The notes under the pieces: model-generated
The model's database searches: none
What the model was told of the DNA's origin: nothing
Seen by the model: the letters and a program-made list of their open reading frames with translations, nothing else
Translations under genes and position numbers: made by a program
Assembly: GCF_009800925.1 (NCBI RefSeq)
Contig: NZ_WOYF01000014.1
Location: forward strand, 30,569 to 94,568
Reading direction: 5' to 3'
DNA length: 64,000 nucleotides
Source of the DNA: Budvicia diplopodorum
GTDB lineage: Bacteria > Pseudomonadota > Gammaproteobacteria > Enterobacterales > Enterobacteriaceae
Shown: positions 40,462 to 50,773 of the stretch, piece after piece
Layout: each line of letters begins with the position of its first letter
Position numbering within the stretch: the first letter of the stretch is position 1

Positions 40462-40800
40462 GCGGTTTTTGTTAGGGTAGAAGCCCATCGTTATGGTGGG
40501 CTTGAAATTGCAGGCAAACCACCGCCTCGTCATCCCGACGGAAGTCGGAACGCGAAAACATTCGCATAGCGAATCATCCAACCGTTGACCTGCTCTTGAA
40601 CTACATTTACGGCTTAAAAAGCAAGAAATAAGTTCAACAGCAGATCCCGTTTTTCAACGGGATGGCGGACTAGAGAATGCACCTGTAAGCGCTGTTATCA
40701 TTATCAGCCCATCTTTTGATGGGTTTCTATCTCCTGACGACATTGAGGGCATTTTTAGCGTTGTCAGTTGATGCCCTAATTTGGTGCAAAGGAGTCGTAA
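40462..40800 (+). other. glnA-glnL intergenic region with stacked hairpins
   Basis: 339 bases. Hairpins: AAGCCCA/TGGGCTT (40481-40503), CCGAC-GGAA-GTCGG (near 40537), TTCGC-ATA-GCGAA (about 40560), ATCCCGTT/AACGGGAT (40644-40663) and CCCATC-TTTT-GATGGG followed by TTT (40708-40726). In E. coli a partial terminator reduces read-through from glnA into glnLG; these hairpins may do the same. No gene is seen. Confidence 0.6.
40773..40787 (+). promoter_or_regulatory. NtrC-like site overlapping glnL translation start region
   Basis: GCCC-TAATTTG-GTGC, one mismatch to GCAC-N7-GTGC, 13 bases before the glnL ATG. E. coli has an NtrC repressor site at glnLp in the same place. Confidence 0.65.
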
Positions 40801-41850
40801 ATGGAAATCCTGCCGCTACCGGATACGGAGCAGATCCTCAACTCACAGATTACCTGCGTCTTAATTCTGGACCTTTCTTTAGCGATTCATTACGCCAATC
40901 CGGCTGCACAACAGCTGTTAGTTCAAAGCTCTCGAAAACTTTTTGGTACGCCATTACCCAATCTGGTCAACTATTTGTCATTAGACATTGAACTGATGTG
41001 GTCTAGCCTGCGCGATGGGCAAGGTTTTACCGACAATGAAGTCAGCATGGTGATCGACAGCCAGCTTCATGTATTAACCCTCAGCGCCCAGCTACTGGGT
41101 GATGAGTATATTTTGATGGAGTTATCCGCCTTAGATAACCATCGCCGTTTAAGTCAGGAGCAGCTTCAGCAGGCTCAGCAAACGGCGGCCAGAGAACTGG
41201 TGCGCGGTTTAGCCCATGAAATAAAAAACCCGCTGGGCGGCCTGCGGGGAGCGGCTCAACTGTTAGCCAAAGCGCTACCCGATCCTGCCCTAAGCGAATA
41301 TACAAAAATGATTATCGAACAGGCGGATCGACTCCGGAATCTGGTCGATCGCCTGCTCGGGCCACAGCATCCCGGCCAGCGGGAAATACAGAATATCCAT
41401 CAGGTTTCTGAGCGGGTATATCAGCTTTTGGTACTGGAAAAGCCAGAAAACGTTAGCATTGTCCGGGACTACGACCCCAGCATGCCCGAGCTTAGCCACG
41501 ATCCAGAGCAAATCGAACAGGTGTTATTGAACGTTGCCAGAAACGCGATGCAAGCATTAGGGGCTAAGGGCGGAAACATTATCCTACGCACCCGAACGGC
41601 GTCTCAGGTCACGCTGCACGGGGTTCGCTATCGCTTGTCCGCCCGTATTGATATTGAAGATAATGGCCCCGGCGTTCCGACCCAGCTACAAGACACCATT
41701 TTCTACCCGATGGTCAGTGGTCGGCAGGGCGGTACCGGCCTAGGCCTTTCCATTGCCCGAAGCCTGATCGACCAACATCAGGGCAAAATTGAATTTAACA
41801 GTTGGCCGGGTCATACCGAATTTTCGGTTTACCTGCCCATCCGTCAGTGA
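40801..41850 (+). CDS. glnL: GlnL (NtrB), nitrogen-sensing histidine kinase/phosphatase
   Basis: Cytoplasmic sensor that phosphorylates or dephosphorylates NtrC according to PII (GlnB) state. Order: PAS domain (about 10-115), DHp helix with His139 in [19 protein letters not shown], and the ATPase domain (N-box [13 protein letters not shown]1 [10 protein letters not shown]2 [13 protein letters not shown]). 349 residues. The AAAGGAG ribosome site overlaps the NtrC-like operator. glnG follows after eight bases. Confidence 0.97.
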   Translation: MEILPLPDTEQILNSQITCVLILDLSLAIHYANPAAQQLLVQSSRKLFGTPLPNLVNYLSLDIELMWSSLRDGQGFTDNEVSMVIDSQLHVLTLSAQLLGDEYILMELSALDNHRRLSQEQLQQAQQTAARELVRGLAHEIKNPLGGLRGAAQLLAKALPDPALSEYTKMIIEQADRLRNLVDRLLGPQHPGQREIQNIHQVSERVYQLLVLEKPENVSIVRDYDPSMPELSHDPEQIEQVLLNVARNAMQALGAKGGNIILRTRTASQVTLHGVRYRLSARIDIEDNGPGVPTQLQDTIFYPMVSGRQGGTGLGLSIARSLIDQHQGKIEFNSWPGHTEFSVYLPIRQ

Positions 41851-41858
41851 GGGTTGCA

Positions 41859-43277
41859 ATGAGTCAAGGAACTGCTTGGATAATTGATGATGACAGCGCC
41901 ATCCGCTGGGTATTAGAAAAAGCACTAACCGGTGCCAATATTGAGTGCACCAGCTTTGATTCAGCCAATGAAGTACTGACGGCTCTGGTGGAAAAATCGC
42001 CCGACGTTCTAATTTCAGATATTCGCATGCCGGGTATCGATGGCCTAACGCTGCTACAGCAAATCAAACAGCATCACCCTCTGCTACCGGTGATTATCAT
42101 GACTGCCCATTCCGATCTGGATGCCGCGGTTAGCGCCTATCAGTTTGGTGCCTTTGATTATTTGCCCAAACCGTTCGATATTGATGAAGCCGTAGCGCTG
42201 GCAGAACGGGCCATCAGCCACTATCAGGAAATACGCCAGCCTGAACGGGAAGTCAGAGCCAAAGATCCGACCACCGATATTATTGGTGAAGCGCCCGCCA
42301 TGCAGGACGTTTACCGGATTATCGGTCGCCTTTCTCTGTCATCCATCAGCGTGCTGATCAACGGTGAATCCGGCACCGGAAAAGAGTTGGTCGCTCATGC
42401 CTTACATCGCCATAGCCCGCGCGCTGGCGGCAAATTTATTGCCTTAAATATGGCGGCAATTCCAAAAGATTTAATTGAATCTGAACTGTTTGGCCACGAA
42501 AAAGGGGCATTTACCGGCGCGAACCAAGTCAGGCAAGGCCGGTTCGAACAGGCCGACGGCGGCACCCTGTTTTTAGATGAAATCGGCGATATGCCACTGG
42601 AAGTTCAAACCCGGCTACTGCGGGTATTAGCCGACGGTCAGTTCTACCGGGTAGGCGGCTATGCCTCAGTGAAGGTTGACGTGCGAATTATTGCGGCAAC
42701 CCATCAAAACCTTGAGCAACGGGTAAAAGAGCATAAATTCCGGGAAGACCTGTTCCACCGTCTGAATGTCATTCGTATTCATCTACCACCGCTGCGGGAA
42801 CGCCGGGAAGATATCCCTCGTCTGGCGCGCCATTTTTTGCTGATGACGGCACAAGAGCTGGGCGTAGAAGCCAAAGTTCTCCACCCCGATACGGAAAAAG
42901 CGCTGAGCCAGATGTCATGGTCAGGTAACGTGCGCCAGCTGGAGAATACCTGCCGTTGGCTGACCGTGATGGCCGCCGGAAAAGAGGTGCTGCCTCAGGA
43001 TCTGCCAGAAGAACTATTTGTATACGACTCCAAGACTCCTGAGCGCGAGATAGCTATACAAGAGGGTAACTGGACTACCTTACTGGAGCAATGGGCAGAA
43101 CGGGCGCTGATCGCCGGTAAACAAGACCTGTTATCTGAAGCTCAGCCGGATATGGAGCGGGTTCTTTTGACCGTCGCCCTGCGCCATACTCACGGCCATA
43201 AGCAAGAAGCCGCCCAACTGTTAGGATGGGGTCGCAACACGCTAACCCGCAAGCTGAAAGAATTAGATATGGAATAG
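41859..43277 (+). CDS. glnG: GlnG (NtrC), sigma54-dependent nitrogen response regulator
   Basis: Enhancer-binding activator. ATG at 41859 gives [20 protein letters not shown] as in E. coli and follows the glnL stop closely. Receiver domain (1-120) with phospho-acceptor Asp54 in [12 protein letters not shown]+ domain (about 138-380) with Walker [12 protein letters not shown], the sigma54-contacting [15 protein letters not shown] loop and [14 protein letters not shown]-terminal Fis-like helix-turn-helix ([22 protein letters not shown]). 472 residues. Confidence 0.98.
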   Translation: MSQGTAWIIDDDSAIRWVLEKALTGANIECTSFDSANEVLTALVEKSPDVLISDIRMPGIDGLTLLQQIKQHHPLLPVIIMTAHSDLDAAVSAYQFGAFDYLPKPFDIDEAVALAERAISHYQEIRQPEREVRAKDPTTDIIGEAPAMQDVYRIIGRLSLSSISVLINGESGTGKELVAHALHRHSPRAGGKFIALNMAAIPKDLIESELFGHEKGAFTGANQVRQGRFEQADGGTLFLDEIGDMPLEVQTRLLRVLADGQFYRVGGYASVKVDVRIIAATHQNLEQRVKEHKFREDLFHRLNVIRIHLPPLRERREDIPRLARHFLLMTAQELGVEAKVLHPDTEKALSQMSWSGNVRQLENTCRWLTVMAAGKEVLPQDLPEELFVYDSKTPEREIAIQEGNWTTLLEQWAERALIAGKQDLLSEAQPDMERVLLTVALRHTHGHKQEAAQLLGWGRNTLTRKLKELDME

Positions 43278-43446
43278 GTTGAGAAATCACTACAGGGCAA
43301 GGATGCCCGTCAATTTCCGCATCAAAACCCCCGTCAAATTAAAAATAGTTGCACTCAATACCACTGATGAAATTTTGTACTTTACAGATACCATCAGCTG
43401 AGTATTATTGCTGAAATCTAATAAGCAAACCTTCCGGAGCAGGGCT

Positions 43447-43569
43447 ATGATGGAGCGCTTAACATCTCTGTTTAATTTCAGTTCTGAAATTGTCACACAG
43501 TTCGGCCAGTCGCCACAAACCGGGTTCGCAGCTATTCTGTGCGTGATTATGTTTGTGATGTTTACCTAA
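43447..43569 (+). CDS. yshB: YshB-like membrane micro-protein
   Basis: A 40-residue frame, MMERLTSLFNFSSEIVTQFG then QSPQTGFAAILCVIMFVMFT, with GGAGCAGGG ahead of the ATG. The C-terminal half aligns with my memory of E. coli YshB (PQT-AA-LC-M-F pattern), which sits at the same place downstream of glnG. It has a single predicted membrane segment (about 25-40). YshB has been linked to intracellular fitness in Salmonella; its molecular role is unknown. Two consecutive ATGs leave the start uncertain by one residue. Confidence 0.8.
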   Translation: MMERLTSLFNFSSEIVTQFGQSPQTGFAAILCVIMFVMFT

Positions 43570-43595
43570 TTTCATTAAGGATAAAAACTAAAACA

Positions 43596-44030
43596 ATGGG
43601 AAAAGTAACCGGAAAATGCCTATGTGGCGATGTAGAGTTTGAGGCTACGCTAGAAAAATATGAGGTCACGGCCTGCCAGTGTTCAATGTGTCGCCGTTGG
43701 TCCGGCGGAATATTCCTCTCTCTCGATGCTAAAAATACCCTCTCGATTAAAAATGCGACCGGTCTGAAATTCTACCAATCATCAGACTGGGGCAAACGAG
43801 GCTTTTGTCATAACTGTGGAACTTCACTCTTCTGGCAAACCACGGGGAATGAACAGGCATATGTCACCTATTCATCTCTAGAACTGAGTGATGCCGATAA
43901 ACAACGGTTAAAACTAACCGCTGAAATTTTCGTTGATGACCAACCTGAGTTCTATTGCTTTAGCAACCAGACTCAAAGACTGACCGGTGAAGACGTGATG
44001 AAGCTGTTGGCGGAACATACGCCGGGCTGA
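43596..44030 (+). CDS. GFA-family (CENP-V-like) zinc protein
   Basis: 144-residue protein of the glutathione-dependent formaldehyde-activating fold. Zinc ligands: KCLCGDVEFEA, ACQCSMCRRWSGG and GFCHNCGTSLFW. Actual formaldehyde activity is rarely shown for family members, so the substrate is unknown. ATG at 43596 follows AAGGATAA; an upstream in-frame extension would overlap yshB. It stands between the gln operon and hemN. Confidence 0.9.
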   Translation: MGKVTGKCLCGDVEFEATLEKYEVTACQCSMCRRWSGGIFLSLDAKNTLSIKNATGLKFYQSSDWGKRGFCHNCGTSLFWQTTGNEQAYVTYSSLELSDADKQRLKLTAEIFVDDQPEFYCFSNQTQRLTGEDVMKLLAEHTPG

Positions 44031-44054
44031 TGTCACAGCCACTAATACAAAAGA

Positions 44055-44090
44055 AAAAGGCAGAGGGTAGTGACATACCCCCTGCCTTTT
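44055..44090 (+). terminator. Bidirectional terminator between GFA gene and hemN
   Basis: AAAAGGCAGAGGGTA, loop GTGACA, TACCCCCTGCCTTTT: a 15-position stem with one mismatch, T-run on both strands. Confidence 0.9.
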
Positions 44091-44108
44091 CTCATCAATA
44101 AAGCTAAA

Positions 44109-45482
44109 TTAAATAACCCGCGAGAACTGCTGCCTTCTGGCCTGCTGACGCAGATAAATGTCAAAACACATACAGATATTACGGATCAACAAACGGCCTT
44201 TGCCCGTAACATAAATACCCTTCTCGGTAATCGTCACCAGCCCATCCTTCGCCAATGGAGCCAGTAGCTTCATATCTTCAGCAAAGTATTCAGCAAAATA
44301 GATTCCGTGGTTTTTCTCTATCGGTGCATATTCCAGCTGGAAGTTACAGATCAGCGTCTTGATCACGTCGCGGCGCAGACAGTCATCTTCCGTCATAGCG
44401 ATACCTTTCCATAGCGCATTGCCTTTCTCGGCTACGCTGGCGTAATAGGCCTTCAAATCTTTCTGATTCTGGGCATAGCTATCGCCAATCATGCTGATGG
44501 AAGAAACGCCCATGCCCAGCAGATCGCTGTCGCCATGGGTGGTATATCCCTGAAAATTACGGTGCAGATGGCCTTCGCGCTGAGCAATCGCCAGCTCATC
44601 ATCCGGGCGGGCAAAGTGATCCATACCGATAAACTGATAGCCGTCATTCGTTAAAGAGCTAATAGTTTCTTGTAAAATATCCAGCTTTTCATTGGCCGAT
44701 GGCAAGTCGTGATCTTTGATTTTAATCTGTGCCGCAAATCGGCTGGGTAGATGGGCGTAGTTAAAAACGCTCAGCCGATCAGGGTTTAGTTCAGCAACGC
44801 GCTTTAGAGTATAGGCAAAGCTCTCCGGAGTCTGCTTCGGCAGACCGTAGATCAGGTCGATATTGGTTGAGCTAAATCCTAACGCTTTCGCACGCTTGAT
44901 CAGGGAAAAAATAAACTCTTCGTCCTGCTCACGGTTAACCAGCTTCTGAACCTCTTTATTGAAGTCCTGAACGCCCATACTCATCCGGTTGAACCCTTCA
45001 GCCCGCAGATGATCGAGGATATCCAGCTCAATTTCACGCGGATCGAGTTCAATTGATATTTCAGCGTCCGGTAAAAAATTAAAATGCTGGCGCAGCATTT
45101 CGGTCAAACGGCTGATTTGTTCTTTATTCAGATAGGTTGGCGTACCGCCGCCCCAGTGCATCTGCGAAACTTGGCGGTTAGCAAATAACGGTGCGCGGTG
45201 CTGAATTTCCTGCTCAAGAACGTCGAGATATTGCTCTACTTTCTGCCCCTGGCGAGTCACTATTTTATTGCAGCCGCAGAAATAGCAAAGCTTATGGCAA
45301 AACGGGATGTGAATATAAAGCGATAAAGGACGAGAGGGATAACGCTCAACCGAAGCCTGAAAATCATGTTCAGTATATTGCTCACTAAACTCGAGAGCCG
45401 TCGGGTAAGAAGTATACCTTGGACCGGAATAGTTATATTTTTGAATAAGGGCCAGATCCCAGTCAATCAGTTGCTCAGACAT
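44109..45482 (-). CDS. hemN: HemN, oxygen-independent coproporphyrinogen III dehydrogenase
   Basis: Radical SAM enzyme converting coproporphyrinogen III to protoporphyrinogen IX without oxygen. The cluster motif is C62-HKL-C66-YF-C69, followed by Cys71; downstream are HWGGGTPTYL, ISIELDPREI, GFNRMSMGVQDF and the DLIYGLPKQT stretch. 457 residues. GGCGGAG precedes the ATG. It supplies heme under the anaerobic conditions in which the nrf cytochromes are made. Confidence 0.97.
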   Translation of the reverse strand: MSEQLIDWDLALIQKYNYSGPRYTSYPTALEFSEQYTEHDFQASVERYPSRPLSLYIHIPFCHKLCYFCGCNKIVTRQGQKVEQYLDVLEQEIQHRAPLFANRQVSQMHWGGGTPTYLNKEQISRLTEMLRQHFNFLPDAEISIELDPREIELDILDHLRAEGFNRMSMGVQDFNKEVQKLVNREQDEEFIFSLIKRAKALGFSSTNIDLIYGLPKQTPESFAYTLKRVAELNPDRLSVFNYAHLPSRFAAQIKIKDHDLPSANEKLDILQETISSLTNDGYQFIGMDHFARPDDELAIAQREGHLHRNFQGYTTHGDSDLLGMGVSSISMIGDSYAQNQKDLKAYYASVAEKGNALWKGIAMTEDDCLRRDVIKTLICNFQLEYAPIEKNHGIYFAEYFAEDMKLLAPLAKDGLVTITEKGIYVTGKGRLLIRNICMCFDIYLRQQARRQQFSRVI

Positions 45483-45498
45483 TATTACTCACTCCGCC

Positions 45499-45666
45499 TT
45501 ATTTCCCATTTCTCCCCGACCGTTTTTTAAAATCTTTCATTGTTTTACGGGGTGCTTTGGCCGAATGCCAACGTCGCTTAAGTTGGCCCAGCCATAACAG
45601 TTTACCTAATAAACGGATGAGATAACATGCAAGCAGTAAACTAACCAGCAGCAATATCCAGCCCAT
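45499..45666 (-). CDS. 55-residue membrane micro-protein between yihI and hemN
   Basis: MGWILLLVSLLLACYLIRLL, then GKLLWLGQLKRRWHSAKAPR and KTMKDFKKRSGRNGK. It has one N-terminal membrane segment (about 3-24) and a very basic cytoplasmic tail (positive-inside orientation). The ATG is eight bases after the yihI stop, with AAAGAG at the end of yihI as a possible ribosome site, and the stop is 16 bases before hemN: an operon-like packing. I do not recognise the family and recall no equivalent gene in E. coli. Confidence 0.72.
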   Translation of the reverse strand: MGWILLLVSLLLACYLIRLLGKLLWLGQLKRRWHSAKAPRKTMKDFKKRSGRNGK

Positions 45667-45674
45667 CAGCTAAT

Positions 45675-46229
45675 TCACTCTTTAGAACTGCTTCTTTTCA
45701 GAAGCTGTACGATATCTTCTCTTTTCTCTTCTTCATCGGCACCATCAAGCAGATCGTCGCCTTCATCACCTAAATCAATGCCCAATTCTGACATCAGTTC
45801 GTCAATGCGATCGAGCGTATTATCAACGTAGGATTGGTCTTCTGCCGACAGAGTTTTTCCTTCATCAACGGCATCAAGCAGTTGGTTCAGTCGCTCGTCT
45901 TGCTCCAAAAGTGCCAATTCCTTTTCTGGCGCAATCTTCGGCTGTTTAGGCGCTTTGGGTTTAGCCACTTTAGCCACAACCGGTTTATTGCTTTCAACGA
46001 TCAAAGGAACCGGCGTTTTACTGCCAATACGTGGATCTTTCGGCGTAGCGCCACCTCTACCATTTTTATCCGCACCGGACTCAACGTTAGTACGGGCACC
46101 GGAAGCGTTTCCGCGATGCTTTTTCTGACGTTTACGGTCACGGGCTTCAATATTTAAATCTGCACGAGTTTTACGCTTTGGCTTAGCGGTTTTAGTACTG
46201 CCCTTTGGGCCACTTTGGGACTGCTTCAT
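45675..46229 (-). CDS. yihI: YihI, Der GTPase-activating protein
   Basis: Stimulates GTP hydrolysis by Der (EngA) and so affects 50S subunit maturation. The N-terminal half is strongly basic and disordered ([24 protein letters not shown]); the C-terminal half is helical and acidic ([31 protein letters not shown]). This charge split and 184-residue length are typical. Confidence 0.94.
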   Translation of the reverse strand: MKQSQSGPKGSTKTAKPKRKTRADLNIEARDRKRQKKHRGNASGARTNVESGADKNGRGGATPKDPRIGSKTPVPLIVESNKPVVAKVAKPKAPKQPKIAPEKELALLEQDERLNQLLDAVDEGKTLSAEDQSYVDNTLDRIDELMSELGIDLGDEGDDLLDGADEEEKREDIVQLLKRSSSKE

Positions 46230-46295
46230 TGAGGTATTCTCTTAAATGGAGATATTCAGTATAGAACTGCGTCGGAATCTAGCAGAAAGCGGAGA

Positions 46296-46650
46296 AAGAA
46301 AAAAGGCGACAGTTTAAACTGTCGCCTTAATCTCTAACCAATATAGGAATTTTATTCCTAATCTCATCCCTGTGAACAGCCAACATCCCGGTCTTTCCGT
46401 TTGTTTTTTTACATCCAGTCCTTGGCGAACAATTTTTATCTCAGATCCTAGAGAAGATGTTCATCCTTGGTGCTATCCCTTGCCTTTGCTCTTCCTGAAC
46501 TACGCACTGCGTATCCTGACTTCCGTTTCTGCGTTACAATCCTGTATCGCAAGGCCTCTGTCCATTCAGGCCTTTTTTATCTCTATCGTCATCCTAACGT
46601 TTCCATGAGACTACACAGCCCTGTGCATTCCATTCCGTCGCATTCCTTGC
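46296..46650 (-). ncRNA. csrC: CsrC regulatory RNA (5' end approximate)
   Basis: RNA that sequesters CsrA. Minus-strand sequence from about 46646 to the terminator holds 19 GGA motifs, many in AGGA or GGGA contexts. The terminator AAGGCGACAGT-TTA-AACTGTCGCCTT followed by a T-run is nearly the E. coli csrC terminator (AAGGCGACAG...CTGTCGCCTTTTTTC). Its place between yihI and engB is the csrC place in E. coli. The 5' end is a guess (the first GGA is at 46644); an imperfect TGTAAG-N4-CTTA palindrome (about 46669-46682) could be the UvrY site. Small reading frames here are not genes. Confidence 0.88.
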
Positions 46651-46898
46651 TTGATACGTACTCTACTCTGTAAGGCAGCTTAAACAAGATACTTACTGGT
46701 AAAAGTACTAGGTTTTTTATGAGGAATTAAATAACTAGCTGATAATATAAACATTAATTTTCGGCCCGCACTTAAAAAGGAGATATTACCCCAGTCTCCT
46801 ATGGCAAATGTCTCACACGCTTAGATAACACAAATTGGCTATTATCTTCCTAAACCGACGCGTTAAGAATAAATTCACCTATTCCCATCGTGAATCAG

Positions 46899-46904
46899 TA
46901 TAAT
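46899..46904 (+). promoter_or_regulatory. -10 element of engB
   Basis: Perfect TATAAT, 36 bases before the engB TTG start. The -35 is unclear: TTCACC lies at a 19-base spacing inside an ATTCAC/GTGAAT inverted repeat. Confidence 0.5.
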
Positions 46905-46939
46905 CAGCCCTTAAATTGATCCCCTCGGAGACGAACGTT

Positions 46940-47587
46940 TTGACTCAAAAAAAACTTAACTACCACAAGACGCATTTCGTCATCAGCGCCCCGGATATTA
47001 CCCATTTACCTGCAGATGAAGGCATTGAAGTTGCCTTTGCTGGCCGTTCAAACGCGGGGAAATCCAGCGCGCTGAACACGTTAACCAATCAAAAAAGCCT
47101 GGCGCGTACCAGTAAAACGCCGGGGCGTACCCAGCTGATTAACCTGTTCCGGGTTGAAGATAACCTACATTTAGTCGATTTACCGGGCTATGGCTACGCC
47201 GAAGTGCCTGAAGAAATGAAGCGTAAATGGCAGCGCGCGCTGGGTGAATATCTGCAAAAGCGTAACTGCATTAAAGGATTAGTAGTGCTGATGGATATCC
47301 GTCACCCTTTAAAAGAGCTAGACCAGCAGATGGTGCAGTGGGCCGTTGACGTTGAGCTTCCGGTATTAATACTGTTGACTAAGGCAGACAAGCTGGCCTC
47401 AGGGGCCCGTAAAGCTCAGTTGAATATGGTTCGAGAAGCCATATTACCTTTCTTGGGTGATGTTCAGGTTGAAGTCTTTTCATCATTGAAGAAAATTGGC
47501 ATTGATAAACTGCAGCTCAAGCTGGACGAATGGTTTAGCTTACCTTTCGATTTAGCCGATGATATAAACGATGCCCCGGAAGAATAA
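46940..47587 (+). CDS. engB: EngB (YihA), ribosome-assembly GTPase
   Basis: Essential TRAFAC GTPase for 50S maturation. The start is TTG at 46940, nine bases after GGAG (46927-46930), yielding [20 protein letters not shown] as in E. coli (MTNLNYQQTHFV); an earlier in-frame TTG would overlap the promoter-proximal leader. G motifs: [41 protein letters not shown]. 215 residues. Confidence 0.96.
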   Translation: MTQKKLNYHKTHFVISAPDITHLPADEGIEVAFAGRSNAGKSSALNTLTNQKSLARTSKTPGRTQLINLFRVEDNLHLVDLPGYGYAEVPEEMKRKWQRALGEYLQKRNCIKGLVVLMDIRHPLKELDQQMVQWAVDVELPVLILLTKADKLASGARKAQLNMVREAILPFLGDVQVEVFSSLKKIGIDKLQLKLDEWFSLPFDLADDINDAPEE

Positions 47588-47633
47588 TCCCCTCAGTTGG
47601 CTTCAAGCCTTGAAACACGCTATTTTTTAAGCA

Positions 47634-47726
47634 AAAAAAACGCCCCATTTAAAAAATGGGGCGGCTAATATAAAGCCAATCCTATTACAGATTTGAAAAA
47701 TAGAACATCTTACCTCTGTACCCTAC
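47634..47726 (-). ncRNA. spf: Spot 42 RNA
   Basis: Hfq-dependent sRNA that represses secondary carbon metabolism. The 5' end GTAGGGTACAGAGGTAAGAT and TTCTAT match E. coli exactly, as does the terminator (GCCCCATT...AATGGGGC then T-run, preceded by TTAGCC). The middle is shorter than in E. coli: about 93 rather than 109 nucleotides. It is located between engB and polA on the polA strand. Confidence 0.95.
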
Positions 47727-47733
47727 GCCGCTA

Positions 47734-47761
47734 ACTCTACTCCATTTTTTCGCGCTGTAAA
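47734..47761 (-). promoter_or_regulatory. Promoter of spf
   Basis: On the minus strand TTTACA, 16-base spacer, TAGAGT, seven bases before the conserved Spot 42 5' end. Confidence 0.72.
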
Positions 47762-47916
47762 AGAATTATTTGTAATATAATTACAAGACAATATACACAA
47801 TAGCGGGATGCAACTCACATAAAAGAGTTGTTTATGTAACTAACTTACATGGAAAGGGCCAAATATCGCTCAGAAAACGGACGATAATCAACGGTGATCT
47901 GAAGAGCGCTTCGCAT

Positions 47917-47942
47917 AAAAAAGCCCCGAAGTCATTCGGGGC
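47917..47942 (-). terminator. Rho-independent terminator after polA
   Basis: GCCCCGAA-TGAC-TTCGGGGC followed by six T on the minus strand. Confidence 0.93.
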
Positions 47943-47977
47943 GATAGACACTATTATAAACAATAAGTTGCTGTCCG

Positions 47978-50773
47978 TTAGTGGGCTTCATCCCAGTTAA
48001 GACCGGTGCCAACATCTACTTTAAGCGGAATAGCCAGCTCAACGCACTGTTCCATCAGTTGGCGAATATCTTCGCCAGACTTTTCCAGTACCGACTGATG
48101 TACTTCAAATACCAGTTCATCGTGTACCTGCATGATCATCCGAACCAGCGGCTTTTCCTGCTGCTCCAGCCAGCCGTCAACGGCGATCATCGCTTTCTTA
48201 ATAATATCTGCGGCAGTTCCCTGCATAGGGGCGTTAATCGCAGCGCGTTCCGCGCCTTTACGCCGCATGCCGTTGCTGGATTTAATATCAGGCAAATACA
48301 AACGGCGGCCAAACAAAGTTTCTACATAACCCTGCTCTGACGCCTGTACCCGAGTGCGTTCCATATAGTCTAAAACGCCAGGATAACGCTCAAAGTAGAG
48401 GTCCATATAACGCTGAGCTTCACCGCGCGAAATGCCTAGCTGACGAGCCAGACCGAATGCGCTCATACCGTAAATCAGACCAAAGTTAATGGCCTTAGCA
48501 CTGCGGCGCTGTTCTCCGGTCACCAAATCAAGCGGCGTGCCGAAAACTTCAGCCGCAGTCGCCCGGTGGATATCTTTACCTTGGGCAAACGCATCCAGCA
48601 AACCTTTATCGCCCGACAAATGCGCCATGATCCTTAACTCAATTTGCGAATAGTCGGCGGCCAGAAGGACGTGATGTTCCGGAGCAATAAACGCCTGACG
48701 AATACGACGACCTTCATCGTTACGTACTGGAATATTCTGCAGGTTAGGATCGCTAGACGACAGCCGCCCGGTCGCCGTAACGGCCTGATGATACGAAGTA
48801 TGAACCCGCCCAGAAACCTCGTTAACCATCAACGGAAGCTTGTCGGTATAGGTCGTTTTTAGCTTAGCCAAGCCGCGGTGTTCAAGGATCACTTTTGGCA
48901 GCGGATAGTCTAACGCCAGCTCAGCCAGCACTTCTTCATTGGTGGATGGTGCACCGCCCGGCGTCTTTTTCAGAACCGGCAGCTTTTGCTTTTCGTAAAA
49001 AATAGTCTGTAGCTGCTTAGGAGAAGAAAGATTGAACGGCTCACCGGCTAACTCATGGGCCTGAGCTTCCAGTTCTTGCAGGCGCAAAGCTAATTCCGCA
49101 GAGTGTTTATCCAGAATTCTACTGTCGATCAATACTCCGGTACGTTCGATCTTAGACAGAATCGGAACCAGCGGCATTTCAATTTCTTTAAATACTTTAG
49201 TCAACTCGTCATCCGGCTGTAGCTTAGCCCACAGCGCCTGATGAAGCTGCAAAGTAACGTCCGCATCTTCAGCGGCATAAGGGCCAGCATCTTCAACCGC
49301 CAGTTGATTAAAGGTAAGCTTATTTTTTCCCTTACCGGCCAACTCTTCGAAGCTGATAGTTTTATGGTTAAGGTAGCGGCTTGCCAGACTATCCATATCA
49401 TGGCGACCGGCAACGCTGTCTAACACATAGGATTCCAGCATGGTATCAAACTCAATACCGCGCAGCCGAATGCCATAACGGGCCAGCATGCTTTGATCGA
49501 ACTTCAGATTTTGCCCAATCTTTAACAGCTTTTCATTTTCTAACAGCGGTTTCAGGCTAGTAAGAACCGTATCTGCGCTCAGTTGGTCCGGGGCACCAAT
49601 ATAATCGTGGCCAAAAGGAACGTAGGCCGCTTTACCCGCCTCAATCGCAAAAGAGACGCCGACTAAGTTAGAGCTCATGTAGTCCAGACCGTCGGTTTCG
49701 GTATCAAAAGCAAACTGTTCGGCATTGTTAAGCTTATCCAGCCAGCGATCGAAATCGGCCTGTTCCAAAATAACTTCATAGCCTTCCTGAGAAAGGGTTG
49801 CTGAAACTTCCGCAGCCGGGGCAAAAGGGATAAAAGTCGCTGAAGCAGAAGCCCTTGCCGATGACGGCAATTTTTTACCGTCCATAAAAGAGCCGGAATC
49901 CAACTCTGCCAGCCAGCGTTTAAATTCGTAACGGCCAAACAGTTGTTTTAATAGCTCAATGTCCGGAGCGCGTAGCGTGAGCTCGTCATCGGTGATATCC
50001 AGCTCAACGTCGGTTTTAATGGTTGCCAGTTGATAAGAAAGATAGGCCGCATCTTTATGCTGCTCTAGCTTAGCCGACATGGTTTTAGCACCTCTGAAGC
50101 TCAAACCGGCAATTTTATCTAACTGACTATAAAGCGCATCTAACCCACCGAGCCCCTGCAGCAATGCCTGAGCCGTCTTTTCGCCAACGCCGGGAACGCC
50201 GGGAATGTTATCTGAAGCATCCCCCATCAGGGCAAGAAAATCGATAATCAACTCGGGAGGAACACCATACTTTTCGAGCACTTCATCAGGGCCAAGAATG
50301 GTATTACTCATGGTATTAATCAGCGTAATCAGCGGAGTGACCAATTGAGCCATATCTTTATCGCCGGTACTAATCAGCACGTCTCGGCCTTGAGCGGCGG
50401 CATTTTTAGCTAACGTACCAATTACGTCATCGGCCTCAACGCCGGGGATAACTAATAGCGGAAGCCCCATCCCCTGAACCATTTGGTGCAGTGGCTCTAT
50501 TTGAACGCGTAAATCATCCGGCATTGGCGGACGATGAGATTTGTATTCAGCAAACAGCTCATCGCGGAAAGTTTTTCCTTTGGCGTCAAATACCACCACG
50601 ATGTGGCTTGGCTGACACTGGGTTATCAGGCTACGTAGCATATTCAATACGCCGTACATAGCGCCGGTTGGCAAACCTTCGCTGTTAGTCAGCGGTGGAA
50701 ATGCGTGGAATGCCCGATAGAGGTAAGAAGAACCGTCAACCAATATTAATGGATTTGCTGCAATCTTAGCCAT
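47978..50773 (-). CDS. polA: DNA polymerase I
   Basis: 931-residue enzyme with three domains in order: 5'-3' exonuclease/FEN (1 to about 325: [47 protein letters not shown]), 3'-5' exonuclease (about 330-520: [34 protein letters not shown]) and family A polymerase ([60 protein letters not shown]). All proofreading acidic residues appear intact. It functions in Okazaki-fragment maturation and repair. Confidence 0.98.
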   Translation of the reverse strand: MAKIAANPLILVDGSSYLYRAFHAFPPLTNSEGLPTGAMYGVLNMLRSLITQCQPSHIVVVFDAKGKTFRDELFAEYKSHRPPMPDDLRVQIEPLHQMVQGMGLPLLVIPGVEADDVIGTLAKNAAAQGRDVLISTGDKDMAQLVTPLITLINTMSNTILGPDEVLEKYGVPPELIIDFLALMGDASDNIPGVPGVGEKTAQALLQGLGGLDALYSQLDKIAGLSFRGAKTMSAKLEQHKDAAYLSYQLATIKTDVELDITDDELTLRAPDIELLKQLFGRYEFKRWLAELDSGSFMDGKKLPSSARASASATFIPFAPAAEVSATLSQEGYEVILEQADFDRWLDKLNNAEQFAFDTETDGLDYMSSNLVGVSFAIEAGKAAYVPFGHDYIGAPDQLSADTVLTSLKPLLENEKLLKIGQNLKFDQSMLARYGIRLRGIEFDTMLESYVLDSVAGRHDMDSLASRYLNHKTISFEELAGKGKNKLTFNQLAVEDAGPYAAEDADVTLQLHQALWAKLQPDDELTKVFKEIEMPLVPILSKIERTGVLIDSRILDKHSAELALRLQELEAQAHELAGEPFNLSSPKQLQTIFYEKQKLPVLKKTPGGAPSTNEEVLAELALDYPLPKVILEHRGLAKLKTTYTDKLPLMVNEVSGRVHTSYHQAVTATGRLSSSDPNLQNIPVRNDEGRRIRQAFIAPEHHVLLAADYSQIELRIMAHLSGDKGLLDAFAQGKDIHRATAAEVFGTPLDLVTGEQRRSAKAINFGLIYGMSAFGLARQLGISRGEAQRYMDLYFERYPGVLDYMERTRVQASEQGYVETLFGRRLYLPDIKSSNGMRRKGAERAAINAPMQGTAADIIKKAMIAVDGWLEQQEKPLVRMIMQVHDELVFEVHQSVLEKSGEDIRQLMEQCVELAIPLKVDVGTGLNWDEAH

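Noticed and set aside
46372..46673. Two plus-strand frames upstream of engB
   Set aside because: They lie opposite the CsrC RNA; their Ser/Leu/Pro-rich composition follows from the repeated GGA on the other strand.
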